The notes under the pieces are model-generated. The model worked only from the letters and a program-made list of their open reading frames with translations. It did no database searches and was not told the origin of the DNA. Positions 45,781-56,137 of a stretch of DNA of 64,000 nt are shown here, piece after piece; position 1 is the first letter of the stretch; each line of letters opens with the position of its first letter. The position numbers and the translations under genes were made by a program. The DNA is from Glycomyces luteolus (GTDB lineage Bacteria; Actinomycetota; Actinomycetes; Mycobacteriales; Micromonosporaceae): assembly GCF_027622875.1 (NCBI RefSeq), contig NZ_JAPZVP010000001.1, positions 84,269 to 148,268 on the forward strand. The letters run 5' to 3'.

Positions 45781-46727
45781 ACGATGTGGCCGCGCGCCAG
45801 ACGCGCTCGCTGCCGGTCCCCGAGGGCTTCGAGGGCCAGCGCATCGACCAGGTCGTCTCGCGCCTGCTGGGCCTGTCCCGGAGCGTGGCCGCCGAGCTGG
45901 TCGCGGACGGGGACGTCCAGATCGACGGGGCGCCGTGCCAGACCAAGTCCGAGCGGGTGACCGCCGGGGCCTGGCTCGACGTGGTGCTCCCGCCGCCGCC
46001 GGAAGACTTGCTGGTGCGGCCGTTCGAACCCGTCGAGGGGCTCGACGTGGTGTTCGACGACGACGACATCGTGGTGGTCATGAAGCCCGTCGGGGTCGCG
46101 GCGCATCCGAGCCCGGGCTGGACCGGCCCCACCGTGACGGGCGGTCTCGCGGCCGCCGGGTACCGGATCTCGAGCCACGGACCCGATGAGCGGCAGGGGA
46201 TCGTGCACCGCCTCGACGTGGGCACCTCGGGCCTGATGGTGGTCGCGAAGAGCGAGGCCGCGTACTCGGAGCTCAAGCGCGCCTTCAAGGAGCGCCGGGT
46301 CTCGAAGCGGTACCGCGCGGTGGCCCAGGGGCATCCGGACCCGCTCTCGGGGACGATCGACGCCCCGATCGGGCGGCACCCGCGCCACGACTACAAGTGG
46401 GCGGTGGTGGCCGACGGCAAGCCGAGCGTCACGCACTACGACACGATCGAGGTCTTCCCCGGTGCGTCCCTCATGGACATCGGGTTGGAGACCGGCCGGA
46501 CCCACCAGATCCGGGTGCACTTCTCGGCGCTCGGGCATCCGCTCGTGGGGGACATGACCTACGGCGCGGACCCGACGATGGCCGAGCGGCTGGGCCTGAC
46601 CCGCCAGTGGCTGCACGCGTTCCGCCTGGAGTTCGCGCATCCGACCCAGGGCCGGACGGTCACCTTCACGAGTGATTACCCCGCCGACCTCGAATTGGCA
46701 CTGGCGCGGTTGCGAGACGACTCCTAG
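45777..46727 (+). CDS. RluA/RluD-family 23S rRNA pseudouridine synthase
   Basis: 316 residues: an S4-like RNA-binding domain ([32 protein letters not shown]) and a catalytic domain with [15 protein letters not shown], where the Asp is catalytic, and [23 protein letters not shown] 45777 overlaps the lspA stop and follows AAGGAGG. The exact uridines cannot be told. Confidence 0.92.
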   Translation: MNDVAARQTRSLPVPEGFEGQRIDQVVSRLLGLSRSVAAELVADGDVQIDGAPCQTKSERVTAGAWLDVVLPPPPEDLLVRPFEPVEGLDVVFDDDDIVVVMKPVGVAAHPSPGWTGPTVTGGLAAAGYRISSHGPDERQGIVHRLDVGTSGLMVVAKSEAAYSELKRAFKERRVSKRYRAVAQGHPDPLSGTIDAPIGRHPRHDYKWAVVADGKPSVTHYDTIEVFPGASLMDIGLETGRTHQIRVHFSALGHPLVGDMTYGADPTMAERLGLTRQWLHAFRLEFAHPTQGRTVTFTSDYPADLELALARLRDDS

Positions 46728-46968
46728 GGAGCCACTAGACTGGGCCCCAGAAGGACACTGGACATACGCTCGCGGCATCGTCGCCCCGGGCGTAACGCAC
46801 GCCTCACCCCCGGGCCCCGCAGGCCCGCGATTCGCAACGGGCCTTGAGGGATCGTCGTGATCTAATAGTCGCGGGTGGTAATGGATTCCGGTCGGGGTGG
46901 CGACGCTCGAGAGTCGGCTTGAGAGCAGCTGCGAGCCGCAGCTTGGTCCGCCCGAGAGGAGGTTGTGA

Positions 46969-48069
46969 GTGAACACGCCCGAAGCTTGGAACAACGACCG
47001 GTCTGACGGTTCCCGTTGGCAGAAGCTGCTGGGCCGTCGCGGGCGCGCCGGTGGCGCGCAGCAGACCCCGACGCCCCCGCCGCGCGAGACCTATCCGCCG
47101 TCACCGCCGGTCGGTCCGCCGCCCGGCCAGCCGCACTACTCGGTGCCCACCGCCGGGCGCCGTCCTCCCGTGGCGACGCAGACGCCGCCGAGTGCCGCGC
47201 AGCTCCAGGGCCAGGTGCGCCCGCCCCAGCAGGGCCTGCCGCCGCAGCCGCGCCGCCCGCAGCACACCGAGCCGAGCCCCGTCGCTTTGCAGCGCCTGCG
47301 CCGCGACCTGGGCCGCAGCCGCGTCATCGCCTTCATCAACCCCAAGGGCGGCGTGCACAAGACCACCGCGACCGTGCTCTCGGCGGCCGCCATGGGCACG
47401 GCCCGCAACGGCGGCGTGATCGCCTGGGACGACAACGAGCTGCGCGGCACCCTGGGCCTGCGCGCCGGGTCGGCCCGCCACGGCCGCACCATCCGCCACC
47501 TCGTGGAGCACCTCGACCAGGTCGAGGCCGCCGGGGTGCACCTTCCCGAGCATCTCGACGAGTTCCTCCGCCATTCCTCCGACGGCTCCTTCGACGTCCT
47601 CGCGGGCGACGAGGACCCGAAGCTGCAGCGCCGCCTGGACCCGACTACGGTGCTGCGGGTGCTCGACATCCTCACCCGCACGCACGGCATCGTCTGCATC
47701 GACACCGGCAACAACGTGGAGTCCCCGAACTGGCGCACCGTGGTCTCCTCGGTCGACCGGCTCGTGGTCACCACGGTGCCGCGCGAGGACGCCGCGTTCT
47801 CCGCGGACTGGATGCTCGACCACCTCGAGGAGGGCGGCTACGGCAACCTGGTGAAGAACGCGGTCACGCTGCTCTCGATGCCGACCCCGAACCCGGGGCC
47901 GCTCCTGAACGACCTCCAGCGGCACTTCTCGCAGCGCACCCGCGCCTGCGCGGTGGTGCCGTACGACCCGTCGCTCGAGCCGGGCGCGAAGATCGAGTTC
48001 TCGGCGCTGCGCCCGGAGACGCGCGCGGCGTGGTTCGAGGCCGCCGCGACCATTGTCGACGGTTTGTAA
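46969..48069 (+). CDS. ParA/MinD-like ATPase with Pro-rich N-terminus and KGGVHKTT P-loop
   Basis: 366 residues. The N-terminal ~110 are Pro/Gln-rich and disordered. The ATPase domain starts VIAFINPKGGVHKTTATVLSAAA: the deviant Walker A has His where KGGVGKTT has Gly. DTGNN near 230 replaces the usual DxxG-type Walker B region. Similar proteins occur in actinomycetes, some near type VII secretion genes, but none are present here. GTG 46969 follows GAGGAGG. Cargo unknown. Confidence 0.82.
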   Translation: MNTPEAWNNDRSDGSRWQKLLGRRGRAGGAQQTPTPPPRETYPPSPPVGPPPGQPHYSVPTAGRRPPVATQTPPSAAQLQGQVRPPQQGLPPQPRRPQHTEPSPVALQRLRRDLGRSRVIAFINPKGGVHKTTATVLSAAAMGTARNGGVIAWDDNELRGTLGLRAGSARHGRTIRHLVEHLDQVEAAGVHLPEHLDEFLRHSSDGSFDVLAGDEDPKLQRRLDPTTVLRVLDILTRTHGIVCIDTGNNVESPNWRTVVSSVDRLVVTTVPREDAAFSADWMLDHLEEGGYGNLVKNAVTLLSMPTPNPGPLLNDLQRHFSQRTRACAVVPYDPSLEPGAKIEFSALRPETRAAWFEAAATIVDGL

Positions 48070-48142
48070 CCGACGCGTTCCGCACCGTTCGCTCCCGTAC
48101 ATCCTTGACGGGCGCGGGCACCGCTGTGGCAGGATTCCAGGC

Positions 48143-48871
48143 GTGACTGACGACGCCGAACGCACTGTGAACCTCCGCCCGGGCGACGGCGCGGGCGCGG
48201 GAGGCGCGGCCGTGAGCCCCGACCCCCGCGGCAGCGCCGCAGACGGCGGCGCCGCCTCGAGCCTCTACGGCCGGGGTGCGCGCTCGGAGCGGACCGCCGG
48301 GCGCGATCTGCTCGCCGCCGGGATCCTCGCCGTCGTCCTCACCGCGATCGGCCTGCCGGCCGCGATGCTGTGGCAGATCCTCACCCCGCGCGTCGAGTTC
48401 GTCGTGGTCGACGGCGGCTGGGCCTCGACCGAGACCTACCCGAGCGGCTACGTCGAGGGCGACCTCGTGTTCGCCGGGATCGGCCTGGCGCTCGGGATCC
48501 TCGCGGCGGTCGTCGCCTGGGCCGCGATGCGCGAACGCCGCGGTCCGATCCTCCTCCTGGGCCTCGTGATCGGCTCGATCGGCTGCCAGGTGGTGGCCTG
48601 GAAGATCGGCGCGAACGAATGGCAGCGGTTCTGGGACTCGGTCGAACGCGCTCCGGTGGGCGCCCACATGTGGCGGCCGCCGTCGGTGCTGTTCGTCGAG
48701 CTCGACCCCGCCGCGGCGTGGGCGGCGCTGAAGGTCGGCAACTTCACAACGGCCTTCGACGCGCTCCAGCTCGGGGCCCTGGCGGTCATGGCCCTCGCCG
48801 CGACCTTCACTTACACCGTCTGCGCAGGGTGGTCGCGTCGGCCCAGCCTTCGAACGGACGCTCCCGAATAG
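48143..48871 (+). CDS. conserved membrane protein, possibly DUF2567
   Basis: 242 residues; four helices (LLAAGILAVVLTAIGLPAAMLW; VFAGIGLALGILAAVVAWAAM; GPILLLGLVIGSIGCQVVAW; LGALAVMALAATFTYTVC) with an extracytoplasmic loop after TM1. It resembles the membrane protein found before hisD in Streptomyces; the DUF2567 label is from memory and tentative. GTG 48143 follows a CAGGAT box by seven bases, a leaderless pattern. Confidence 0.75.
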   Translation: MTDDAERTVNLRPGDGAGAGGAAVSPDPRGSAADGGAASSLYGRGARSERTAGRDLLAAGILAVVLTAIGLPAAMLWQILTPRVEFVVVDGGWASTETYPSGYVEGDLVFAGIGLALGILAAVVAWAAMRERRGPILLLGLVIGSIGCQVVAWKIGANEWQRFWDSVERAPVGAHMWRPPSVLFVELDPAAAWAALKVGNFTTAFDALQLGALAVMALAATFTYTVCAGWSRRPSLRTDAPE

Positions 48872-48904
48872 CGGTATGCCTTTTGACCTGGAAAGCCGGG
48901 CAAC

Positions 48905-48910
48905 TACGCT
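48905..48910 (+). promoter_or_regulatory. -10 box of leaderless hisD
   Basis: TACGCT six bases before the hisD GTG; probable promoter of the his operon. Confidence 0.45.
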
Positions 48911-48916
48911 TGGACC

Positions 48917-50227
48917 GTGCTCAGACGCATCGATCTTTCAGGAGAAGTACCCGGTTACTCGGCCCGCGCCCTGCGCGAGCTGATGCCGCGCGCCGCCTTC
49001 GACGTCAACGAGGCCCTGCGCTCGGTCCAGCCGCTGATTGACGACATCAGGCATCGCGGGACCGCCGCGGTCGTGGAGATCGTGGAGCGCTTCGACCACG
49101 TGCGCCTGGAGCACCTGCGGGTCCCCGCCGAGGCGATCAAGACCGCCGTCGAGGAGCTCGACCCGGACCTGCGCCGCGCCTACCAGACCTCCATCGACCG
49201 GGTGCGCGCCGCGCACGAGGCCCAGCGCCTCCCCGAGGTCGTCACCGAGGTCGCGCCCGGCGGCACCGTCACCGAGCGGTACCTGCCGGTGGACCGCGTG
49301 GGCCTGTACGCGCCCGGCGGCCTCGCCGTGCTCGCCTCGTCCGTGATCATGAACGCCGTCCCGGCCCAGATCGCCGGGGTCGGCTCGATCGCGCTCGCCT
49401 CCCCGTCGCAGAAGAACAACAACGGCCTGCCCGACCAGGGCATCCTCGCCGTCGCCGGGATGCTCGGCATCGACGAGGTCTACAGCGTGGGCGGGCCGGC
49501 CGCGATCGGCATGTTCGCCTACGGCACCGATGAGTGCGCGCCGGTCGACATGATCACCGGCCCGGGGAACATCTACGTCACCGCCGCGAAGCGGGCCGTG
49601 CGCGGCCTCGTGGGCATCGACGCCGAAGCCGGGACCACCGAGATCGCGGTGATCGCCGATGCGACCGCCGACCCGGCGCACGTGGCAGCCGATCTGATAA
49701 GCCAGGCCGAGCACGACCCGGCCGCCGCCTCGGTGCTCATCACCGACTCGGCCGACCTGGCCGACGCGGTGGACGCCGAACTCGTGCGCCGCGTGCCGGA
49801 CACCCGCCACGCCGGGCGCATCCAGACCGCGCTCGCGGGGGAGCAGTCCGGGACGATCCTCGTCGCCGACATCGACGAGGCCGTGGCCGTGGCCGACGCC
49901 TACGCCGCCGAGCACCTGGAGATCCAGACCGCGGACGCCCGCGAGGTGGCGCTGCGCGTCCGCAACGCCGGGGCGATCTTCGTGGGCGCCTACTCGCCGG
50001 TCTCCCTCGGCGACTACTGCGCCGGGTCGAACCACGTGCTGCCCACGGGCGGCTGCGCGCGCCACTCGGCCGGGCTGAGCGTGCACACGTTCCTGCGCGG
50101 CGTCCACATCATCGACTACTCGCGCGAGGCGCTCGAAGTCGTCGCCGCGGACGTCGTCGCGTTCGCGAACTCCGAGGACCTGCCTTCGCACGGCGAAGCG
50201 GTCTCGGTCAGATTCGAGGCGAAATGA
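48917..50227 (+). CDS. hisD: histidinol dehydrogenase
   Basis: 436-residue NAD/zinc enzyme of the last two steps of histidine synthesis. Signature region [33 protein letters not shown], zinc and substrate residues in SQAEHDP and [15 protein letters not shown]. First gene of the operon. Confidence 0.95.
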   Translation: MLRRIDLSGEVPGYSARALRELMPRAAFDVNEALRSVQPLIDDIRHRGTAAVVEIVERFDHVRLEHLRVPAEAIKTAVEELDPDLRRAYQTSIDRVRAAHEAQRLPEVVTEVAPGGTVTERYLPVDRVGLYAPGGLAVLASSVIMNAVPAQIAGVGSIALASPSQKNNNGLPDQGILAVAGMLGIDEVYSVGGPAAIGMFAYGTDECAPVDMITGPGNIYVTAAKRAVRGLVGIDAEAGTTEIAVIADATADPAHVAADLISQAEHDPAAASVLITDSADLADAVDAELVRRVPDTRHAGRIQTALAGEQSGTILVADIDEAVAVADAYAAEHLEIQTADAREVALRVRNAGAIFVGAYSPVSLGDYCAGSNHVLPTGGCARHSAGLSVHTFLRGVHIIDYSREALEVVAADVVAFANSEDLPSHGEAVSVRFEAK

Positions 50228-51351
50228 GCGAGATCGAGAACCTGCTCCGCGAGGACCTGCGCGGGCAGTCGCCGTACGGTGCGCCGCAGCTGGACGTGCC
50301 GGTGCAGTTGAACACCAACGAGAACGCGTTCGCGATCCCCGACGAGGTGGCCGCCGTCGTCGCCGAGTTCATCGGGCGCGAACTGCGCGGCCTCAACCGC
50401 TACCCGGACCGGGACGCGGTCGCGCTGCGCACCGACCTCGCCGCGTACCTCGGCCACGGGCTCACCGCCGACCACGTGTGGGCCGCCAACGGCTCCAACG
50501 AGATCCTGCAGCAGCTGCTCCAGGCCTTCGGCGGGCCGGGACGCACCGTCCTGGGCTTCATGCCCTCCTATTCGATGCACCCGCTGCTCGCCCGCGGCAC
50601 CGGCACCGCCTTCGTCGACGCCGGGCGCGAGGCCGACTACACGCTCAGCCCGCAGTACGTGCGCGAGGCGATCGAGCGGCACGACCCGGACCTGGTCTTC
50701 CTCGTGTCGCCGAACAACCCGACCGGGACCGCGCTCGAACCCGACGTCATCGACGCCGCTTACGAAGCCGCCCGCGGCATCGTCATCGTCGACGAGGCCT
50801 ACGCCGAGTTCGCCCGCGACCCGCGCTCGACCGCCTTGGGCCGCTTGGCGGGACGCCAGCGCCTCGTCGTCACCCGCACCATGAGCAAGGCGTTCGCGTT
50901 CGCCGGGGCCCGCGTCGGCTACCTCGCCGCCGACCCCGAACTCGTCGAGAAGCTGCTGCTGGTGCGCCTGCCGTACCACCTGTCGAGCATCACCCAGGCC
51001 GCCGCGCGCGGCGCGCTCGCGTGCGCCGCCCAGCTCCAGGCCGAGGTGGACGAACTCAAGCACCAGCGCGACCGCATCGTGAAGAACCTGCGCGCCAAGG
51101 GACTCCCCGTCGCCGACTCCGACGCGAACTTCGTGCTCGTCGGCGGCCTCCGCGACGCCGCGGGAGTCTGGCACGCCATCCTCGACCAGGGCGTGCTCAT
51201 CCGCGACGTCGGCCTCCCCGGCCGCCTCCGGATCACCGCCGGGACCGAGGACGAGACCACCGCGCTGCTCGACGCCTTCGACACCGCGCTCGCGCAACGA
51301 CCCGAACTGTTCGACCGCGCCACTGAAGAGCAACAGGAGCAACAACCGTGA
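50224..51351 (+). CDS. hisC: histidinol-phosphate aminotransferase
   Basis: 375-residue fold-type I PLP enzyme. [39 protein letters not shown] and [15 protein letters not shown] with the PLP lysine. Overlaps hisD by ATGA. Confidence 0.95.
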   Translation: MSEIENLLREDLRGQSPYGAPQLDVPVQLNTNENAFAIPDEVAAVVAEFIGRELRGLNRYPDRDAVALRTDLAAYLGHGLTADHVWAANGSNEILQQLLQAFGGPGRTVLGFMPSYSMHPLLARGTGTAFVDAGREADYTLSPQYVREAIERHDPDLVFLVSPNNPTGTALEPDVIDAAYEAARGIVIVDEAYAEFARDPRSTALGRLAGRQRLVVTRTMSKAFAFAGARVGYLAADPELVEKLLLVRLPYHLSSITQAAARGALACAAQLQAEVDELKHQRDRIVKNLRAKGLPVADSDANFVLVGGLRDAAGVWHAILDQGVLIRDVGLPGRLRITAGTEDETTALLDAFDTALAQRPELFDRATEEQQEQQP

Positions 51352-51956
51352 GCCGCACCGCGCACATCGTCCGCACCACCGGCGAGACCAGCGTCGACGT
51401 CTACGTCGACCTCGACGGCACCGAGAAGACCGTCGACATCTCCACCGGCGTCGGCTTCTACGACCACATGCTCCACCAGCTCGGCAAGCACGGCGGCTTC
51501 GACCTCAAGATCGCCGTCAAGGGCGACCTGCACATCGACGCCCACCACACCATGGAGGACACCGCGATCGCCCTCGGCCAGGCCTTCGCCGAGGCCCTGG
51601 GCGACAAGGCCGGCGTGGTCCGCTTCGCCGACGCCTCCGTGCCCCTCGACGAAGTGCTCGCGCGCGCCGTCGTCGATCTCTCGGGCCGCCCGTACATGGT
51701 CCACGAGGAGCCCATGGACATCGCGCCGATGATCAGCACCGACTACCCGACCTCGATGACCCGCCACATCCTCGAGTCCTTCGCGTACCACGCCCGGATC
51801 TGCCTGCACGTCACCGTGCTCCGCGCCTCCAACCCCGGCCAGAAGCCCGACGCGCACCACGTGATCGAGGCCCAGTTCAAGGCCCTCGCGCGGGCCCTGA
51901 AGTACGCCACCCGCATCGACGGCACCGACATCCCCTCCACCAAGGGCGTGCTGTGA
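51348..51956 (+). CDS. hisB: imidazoleglycerol-phosphate dehydratase
   Basis: 202 residues, monofunctional. Two metal-binding His motifs, DHMLHQLGKHGGFDL with DAHHTMEDTAIALG, and the repeat HILESFAYHARICLHV with DAHHVIEAQFKALARAL. GTG start overlaps hisC. Confidence 0.95.
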   Translation: MSRTAHIVRTTGETSVDVYVDLDGTEKTVDISTGVGFYDHMLHQLGKHGGFDLKIAVKGDLHIDAHHTMEDTAIALGQAFAEALGDKAGVVRFADASVPLDEVLARAVVDLSGRPYMVHEEPMDIAPMISTDYPTSMTRHILESFAYHARICLHVTVLRASNPGQKPDAHHVIEAQFKALARALKYATRIDGTDIPSTKGVL

Positions 51957-52111
51957 GCTACGCCGGGCCGATCCTGCTCATGGCGCTCGCCGGGATCCTC
52001 CTCGGCGGGTCCCTCTCGCTGCGCAAGAACGAGAAGTTCGCCGCCGCGATCGTCGTCGCGGTCATCGCCGTCGCCGCGTTCCTCGGCGGCGCGTACCTGA
52101 TCTACGGCTAG
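51953..52111 (+). CDS. 52-aa membrane protein inside the his operon
   Basis: Small ORF starting GTG in the hisB stop (GTGA overlap) and ending nine bases before hisH. It encodes two helices (PILLMALAGILLGGSLSL and AAIVVAVIAVAAFLGGAYLIY) around RKNEKFA. Tight coupling, codon use and hairpin-TM layout argue it is real. Function unknown. Confidence 0.75.
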   Translation: MSYAGPILLMALAGILLGGSLSLRKNEKFAAAIVVAVIAVAAFLGGAYLIYG

Positions 52112-52120
52112 GGGGACCTG

Positions 52121-52738
52121 ATGGCGAAACCAAGTGTGGCCCTGTTCGACTACGGCTCGGGCAACCTCCGCTCAGCCTTCCGCGCCCTGGAGCGCGCGGG
52201 CGCCGACGTGGAGCTGACCAGCGACCTCGACGCCGCCCGCCGCGCCGACGGGCTCTTCGTGCCCGGCGTGGGCGCCTACGCCGCCTGCATGGAGGGCATC
52301 CTCAAGCACGGCGTCGACACCGTCATCCGCGAGCGGGCCGCCGCCGGGGCACCGGTCCTCGGCGTCTGCGTCGGCGAGCAGGTCCTCTTCGAGGAGGGCG
52401 TCGAGCACGGCGTGCAGACCCGCGGTGTGGGCGTCTTCGAAGGCCGCGTTGAACTCCTCGAGGCCCAGCGCATCCCGCACATGGGCTGGAACACCGTCGA
52501 AGCCGACGCGGGCATGCGCCTGTTCGCAGGCATCGACCCCGCTGAGCGGTTCTACTTCGTGCACTCCTACGCGGCCAAGACCGTGCCGCCCGGCGCGCTG
52601 GCCGCGATGTGCACCCACGACGAGCCGTTCATCGCCGCCGTGGAGCGCGGCCCCGTGGCCGCCACCCAGTTCCACCCCGAGAAGTCCGGCGACGCCGGGT
52701 ACGCGCTGCTGTCCAACTGGATCAAGGGATTGTCATGA
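52121..52738 (+). CDS. hisH: imidazole glycerol phosphate synthase glutaminase subunit
   Basis: 205 residues, class I glutamine amidotransferase. Cys nucleophile in [18 protein letters not shown], and the His-Glu pair in [15 protein letters not shown] precedes the ATG. hisF is not next to it within this operon. Confidence 0.93.
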   Translation: MAKPSVALFDYGSGNLRSAFRALERAGADVELTSDLDAARRADGLFVPGVGAYAACMEGILKHGVDTVIRERAAAGAPVLGVCVGEQVLFEEGVEHGVQTRGVGVFEGRVELLEAQRIPHMGWNTVEADAGMRLFAGIDPAERFYFVHSYAAKTVPPGALAAMCTHDEPFIAAVERGPVAATQFHPEKSGDAGYALLSNWIKGLS

Positions 52739-53463
52739 CCGAACTTCAGCTTCTTCCGGCCGTCGACGTGACCGGCGGCAAGGCCGTCCAGCTCGTGCAG
52801 GGCGTGGCCGGTTCCGGCAAGGCCTACGGCGACCCGATCGAGGCCGCCCTCGAATGGCAGCGCCAGGGCGCCGAATGGCTGCACCTCGTCGACCTCGACG
52901 CAGCCTTCGGACGCGGCACCAACCACGAGCTGCTCGCCACGGTCGTGTCGAAAGTGGACATGCAGGTGGAGATCTCCGGCGGCATCCGCGACGACGAGAC
53001 CCTCAAGCGCGCCTTGGACTCCGGGGCCCGCCGCGTCAACATCGGCACCGCCGCGCTCGAGAACCCCGAGTGGTGCGACCGCATCTGCGGCGAATACGGC
53101 GACCGCGTCGCCATCGGCCTCGACGTCAAGGGCGGGCGCCTCGCCGCGCGCGGCTGGACCCGCGAGGGCGGCGAGCTCTTCGAGACCCTGGAGCGCCTCG
53201 AGCGCGCCGGTTGCGAGCGGTACGTCGTCACCGACGTGAACAGCGACGGGATGCTCTCGGGCCCGAACCTGGACCTGCTGCGCTCGGTCTGCGAGGCCAC
53301 CGACAAGCCCGTGATCGCCTCCGGCGGGGTCTCCTCGCTCGACGATCTGCGCGCGCTGGCGGGCCTCACGGGGATCGGCGTGGAAGGTGCCATTGTGGGA
53401 ACGGCGCTGTACGAGCGTAACTTCACGGTCGCTGAGGCGTTGAACCTGTTGAAGGGACTGTAA
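52735..53463 (+). CDS. priA: phosphoribosyl isomerase A (HisA/TrpF)
   Basis: 242-residue beta/alpha barrel. Catalytic Asp in [15 protein letters not shown], Arg-containing loop [23 protein letters not shown] and the second catalytic Asp in [15 protein letters not shown], with [10 protein letters not shown] binding phosphate. Actinobacterial PriA isomerises ProFAR and PRA, serving both His and Trp synthesis. ATGA overlap with hisH. Confidence 0.93.
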   Translation: MTELQLLPAVDVTGGKAVQLVQGVAGSGKAYGDPIEAALEWQRQGAEWLHLVDLDAAFGRGTNHELLATVVSKVDMQVEISGGIRDDETLKRALDSGARRVNIGTAALENPEWCDRICGEYGDRVAIGLDVKGGRLAARGWTREGGELFETLERLERAGCERYVVTDVNSDGMLSGPNLDLLRSVCEATDKPVIASGGVSSLDDLRALAGLTGIGVEGAIVGTALYERNFTVAEALNLLKGL

Positions 53464-53480
53464 CCACCGGGGAGGCGCGC

Positions 53481-53882
53481 ATGGCATTGGTCGAACGGGT
53501 ACCGGAGACCGGTCCGTGGGCGCAGCTCTACGGCTACTCGCGCGCTGTCGCGGTGGGGCCGCTGGTGATCACGAGTGCCTGCACCGCCGATGTCGAGGCG
53601 CGGCCGCACCTGAAGGGCGACGCCGCCGGGCAGGCCCGCGAGGCCTTCCGGACCGCTCTGGACGCGATGGTCCACGCCGGGGCCGGGGTCTCGGACGTGG
53701 TGCGCTCCCGCCTCTATGTGACCGACCCGGCCCATGCTGACCCGGTGGGCCGGGTCCACGGCGAGTTCTTCGGCGTCGTCAGGCCGACCGCCACCGTGGT
53801 GATCGTGACCGGGCTCTTCCACCCCGGCCAGATCGTGGCCGTCGAGCTCGAGGCCTTCCGGGCGTGGCGGGACATCGACTGA
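53481..53882 (+). CDS. RidA/YjgF-family protein
   Basis: 133 residues, Rid fold. SRAVAVGPLVITSACTAD start, VRSRLYVTD with the conserved Arg, VVRPTATVVIVTGLFHPGQIVAVELEAF close. Archetypal RidA hydrolyses 2-aminoacrylate-like imines using this Arg. It is 18 bases after priA, so likely in the his operon. Confidence 0.88.
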   Translation: MALVERVPETGPWAQLYGYSRAVAVGPLVITSACTADVEARPHLKGDAAGQAREAFRTALDAMVHAGAGVSDVVRSRLYVTDPAHADPVGRVHGEFFGVVRPTATVVIVTGLFHPGQIVAVELEAFRAWRDID

Positions 53883-54011
53883 CGCGACCGCGATTCGCGT
53901 TGCGCGCCATGTCAGACCCTTCCGGCATGATGGAATTCGGGGGCCCGGCGCGATTCGCGGAGATACTCCCGTATCGCATGCGATGATCCGGGGGCCGCGA
54001 TCCTGTGCTCC

Positions 54012-54032
54012 TGAACGATCGTTCAGTAGTAT
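54012..54032 (+). promoter_or_regulatory. TetR-like palindrome and -10 box of the mutase gene
   Basis: Perfect palindrome TGAACGATCGTTCA (54012-54025) directly before TAGTAT (54027-54032); a repressor here would block the promoter. A hairpin CCGCGGGC/GCCCGCGG follows in the leader at 54079-54099. Confidence 0.65.
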
Positions 54033-54147
54033 TGGCCATGAGCCTGACCGGGGCTCGCCGAAGCGGTCGCATCGGAGACCGCGGGCCACGAGCCCGCGGC
54101 CACGGCGGGGCCCGCGCGGCAGGAACGACCGAAGATGGGGTGTCACC

Positions 54148-55875
54148 GTGGACGCTGAGTCGATCGCCGAAGGCCGTGAGCGCTGGGCGAAGCGCTATGC
54201 GTCGGCCGCCAAGCGCGAGGCCGACTTCACCACCCTCTCGGGGCTGGAGACCGAGCCGGTCTACGGACCGCCCGAAGGCGTCGCCGACCCCCGCATGGAC
54301 CGCATCGGCTGGCCGGGCGAATTCCCCTTCACCCGCGGGCTCTACCCCACCGGCTACCGCGGCCGCCCCTGGACGATCCGCCAGTTCGCCGGCTTCGGCA
54401 ACGCCGAGCAGACCAACGCCCGCTACAAGATGCTCCTCAAGGCGGGCGGCGGCGGCCTCTCCGTCGCCTTCGACATGCCCACCCTCATGGGCCGCGACTC
54501 CGACGAGCCGGCGTCCCTCGGCGAGGTCGGCCACTGCGGCGTCGCCATCGACTCCACCGCCGACATGGACCGCCTCTTCGACGGCATCGACCTCAGCGGC
54601 GTCACCACCTCCATGACCATCTCCGGGCCCGCGATCCCCATCTTCTGCATGTACCTCGCCGCCGCCGAACGCCAGGGCGTCGACATCTCCACCCTGGACG
54701 GCACACTCCAGACGGACATCCACAAGGAGTACATCGCCCAGAAGGAGTGGCTCTTCCCACCCGAGCCGCACCTGCGCCTCATCGGCGACCTCATGGCCTA
54801 CTGCGCCGAGCACATCCCGCGCTACAAGCCGCTCTCGGTCTCCGGCTACCACATCCGCGAGGCCGGATCCACCGCCGCGCAGGAGCTCGCGTTCACCCTC
54901 GCCGACGGATTCTCCTATGTGGAGCTCGGACTCTCGCGCGGCCTCGACGTCGACCGCTTCGCCCCCGGCCTCTCGTTCTTCTTCGACGCGCACATCGACT
55001 TCTTCGAGGAGATCGCCAAGTTCCGCGCCGCCCGCCGCATCTGGGCCCGCTGGCTCCGCGACGTCTACGGCGCCAAGACCGACCGCGCCCAATGGCTCCG
55101 CTTCCACACCCAGACCGCCGGCGTCTCCCTCACCGCGCAGCAGCCCTACAACAACGTCGTGCGCACCGCCGTCGAAGCCCTCGCGGCCATCATGGGCGGC
55201 ACGAACTCACTGCACACCAACGCGCTCGACGAGACCCTCGCGCTCCCCACCGACCAGTCCGCCGAGATCGCCCTGCGCACCCAGTCGGTGCTGCGCGACG
55301 AGACCGGCGTCCTCAACGTCGCCGACCCGCTCGGCGGCTCCTGGTACGTCGAGGCCCTCACCGACAAGATCGAGGCCGAGGCCGAGAAGATCTTCCTCCA
55401 GATCCTCGCCCTCGGCGGCGAGGCCGGCGACGACGCGGCCGCCGTCGCCATGGGCGCGAGCCGCCGCCACGAGATCGGACCCGTCACCACCGGCATCCTC
55501 CAGGGCATCGAGGACGGCTGGTTCAACGCCGAGATCGCCGAGGCCGCGTTCACCTACCAGCAGCAGCTCGAGGACGGCACCAAGCACATCGTCGGCGTCA
55601 CCGAGCTCCACGACACCGTCACCCCCGACCTCGAGATCCTGCGCATCTCCGGCGACGTCGAGCGCGAGCAGAACGCCATGCTCGGACGCCGCCGCGCCGG
55701 ACGGGACAACGCCGCCGTCGACCGCGCGCTGGCCGAGATCGTCGCGGCGGCGAAGGGCACGGCGAACCTGATCGAGCCGATCCTGGCGGCGGCCCGCGCC
55801 GAGGCGACGCTGGGGGAGATCTGCGGGGCGCTGCGCGAGGAGTGGGGCGAGTACCGCGAGACCACCGGCCTCTGA
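54148..55875 (+). CDS. acyl-CoA mutase large subunit, isobutyryl-CoA mutase type
   Basis: 575-residue B12-dependent mutase substrate domain without the C-terminal cobalamin domain, so it needs a separate small subunit. Phe80 (IRQFAGF) and Gln198 (YIAQKEW) coincide with the pair that marks isobutyryl-CoA mutase, where methylmalonyl-CoA mutase has Tyr89 and Arg207. Other motifs: SGYHIREAG, NNVVRTAVEALAA, HTNALDE. Start GTG 54148; no ribosome site is obvious. No small subunit or chaperone gene is adjacent. Confidence 0.85.
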   Translation: MDAESIAEGRERWAKRYASAAKREADFTTLSGLETEPVYGPPEGVADPRMDRIGWPGEFPFTRGLYPTGYRGRPWTIRQFAGFGNAEQTNARYKMLLKAGGGGLSVAFDMPTLMGRDSDEPASLGEVGHCGVAIDSTADMDRLFDGIDLSGVTTSMTISGPAIPIFCMYLAAAERQGVDISTLDGTLQTDIHKEYIAQKEWLFPPEPHLRLIGDLMAYCAEHIPRYKPLSVSGYHIREAGSTAAQELAFTLADGFSYVELGLSRGLDVDRFAPGLSFFFDAHIDFFEEIAKFRAARRIWARWLRDVYGAKTDRAQWLRFHTQTAGVSLTAQQPYNNVVRTAVEALAAIMGGTNSLHTNALDETLALPTDQSAEIALRTQSVLRDETGVLNVADPLGGSWYVEALTDKIEAEAEKIFLQILALGGEAGDDAAAVAMGASRRHEIGPVTTGILQGIEDGWFNAEIAEAAFTYQQQLEDGTKHIVGVTELHDTVTPDLEILRISGDVEREQNAMLGRRRAGRDNAAVDRALAEIVAAAKGTANLIEPILAAARAEATLGEICGALREEWGEYRETTGL

Positions 55876-55925
55876 CCGTTTCGGCTCCGCCCCAACGGTT
55901 ACGGTGACATTGGGCGCATCGGGGC

Positions 55926-55951
55926 GTTTCGGCACGGCCTCCCCCGGGTAC
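55926..55951 (+). promoter_or_regulatory. SigB/SigF-type promoter before the sigma gene
   Basis: GTTT (55926)-16 bp-GGGTAC (55946) about 190 bases before the sigma-factor ATG. An A/T-rich tract (56003-56040) between it and the gene may hold a second promoter. Confidence 0.55.
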
Positions 55952-56137
55952 CTGTACGGCCAGGAACCGTGAACTCTGGGCTGACTGTCCACTGAAGTCC
56001 CTTATATGAGTTCTCATTATGAATTCACCATTTATCATTGCCCCCGACCCCCGATCAGTCTTACAATGAGAAGCGTCAGGGCCCGCGAGCGGGCAGCATG
56101 CTTCAACCGATGTCCACACGGGCTGGAGGGCGATCGC

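Noticed and set aside
48925..50191. Long minus-strand frame over hisD
   Set aside because: Shadow of hisD; no ribosome site or motifs.
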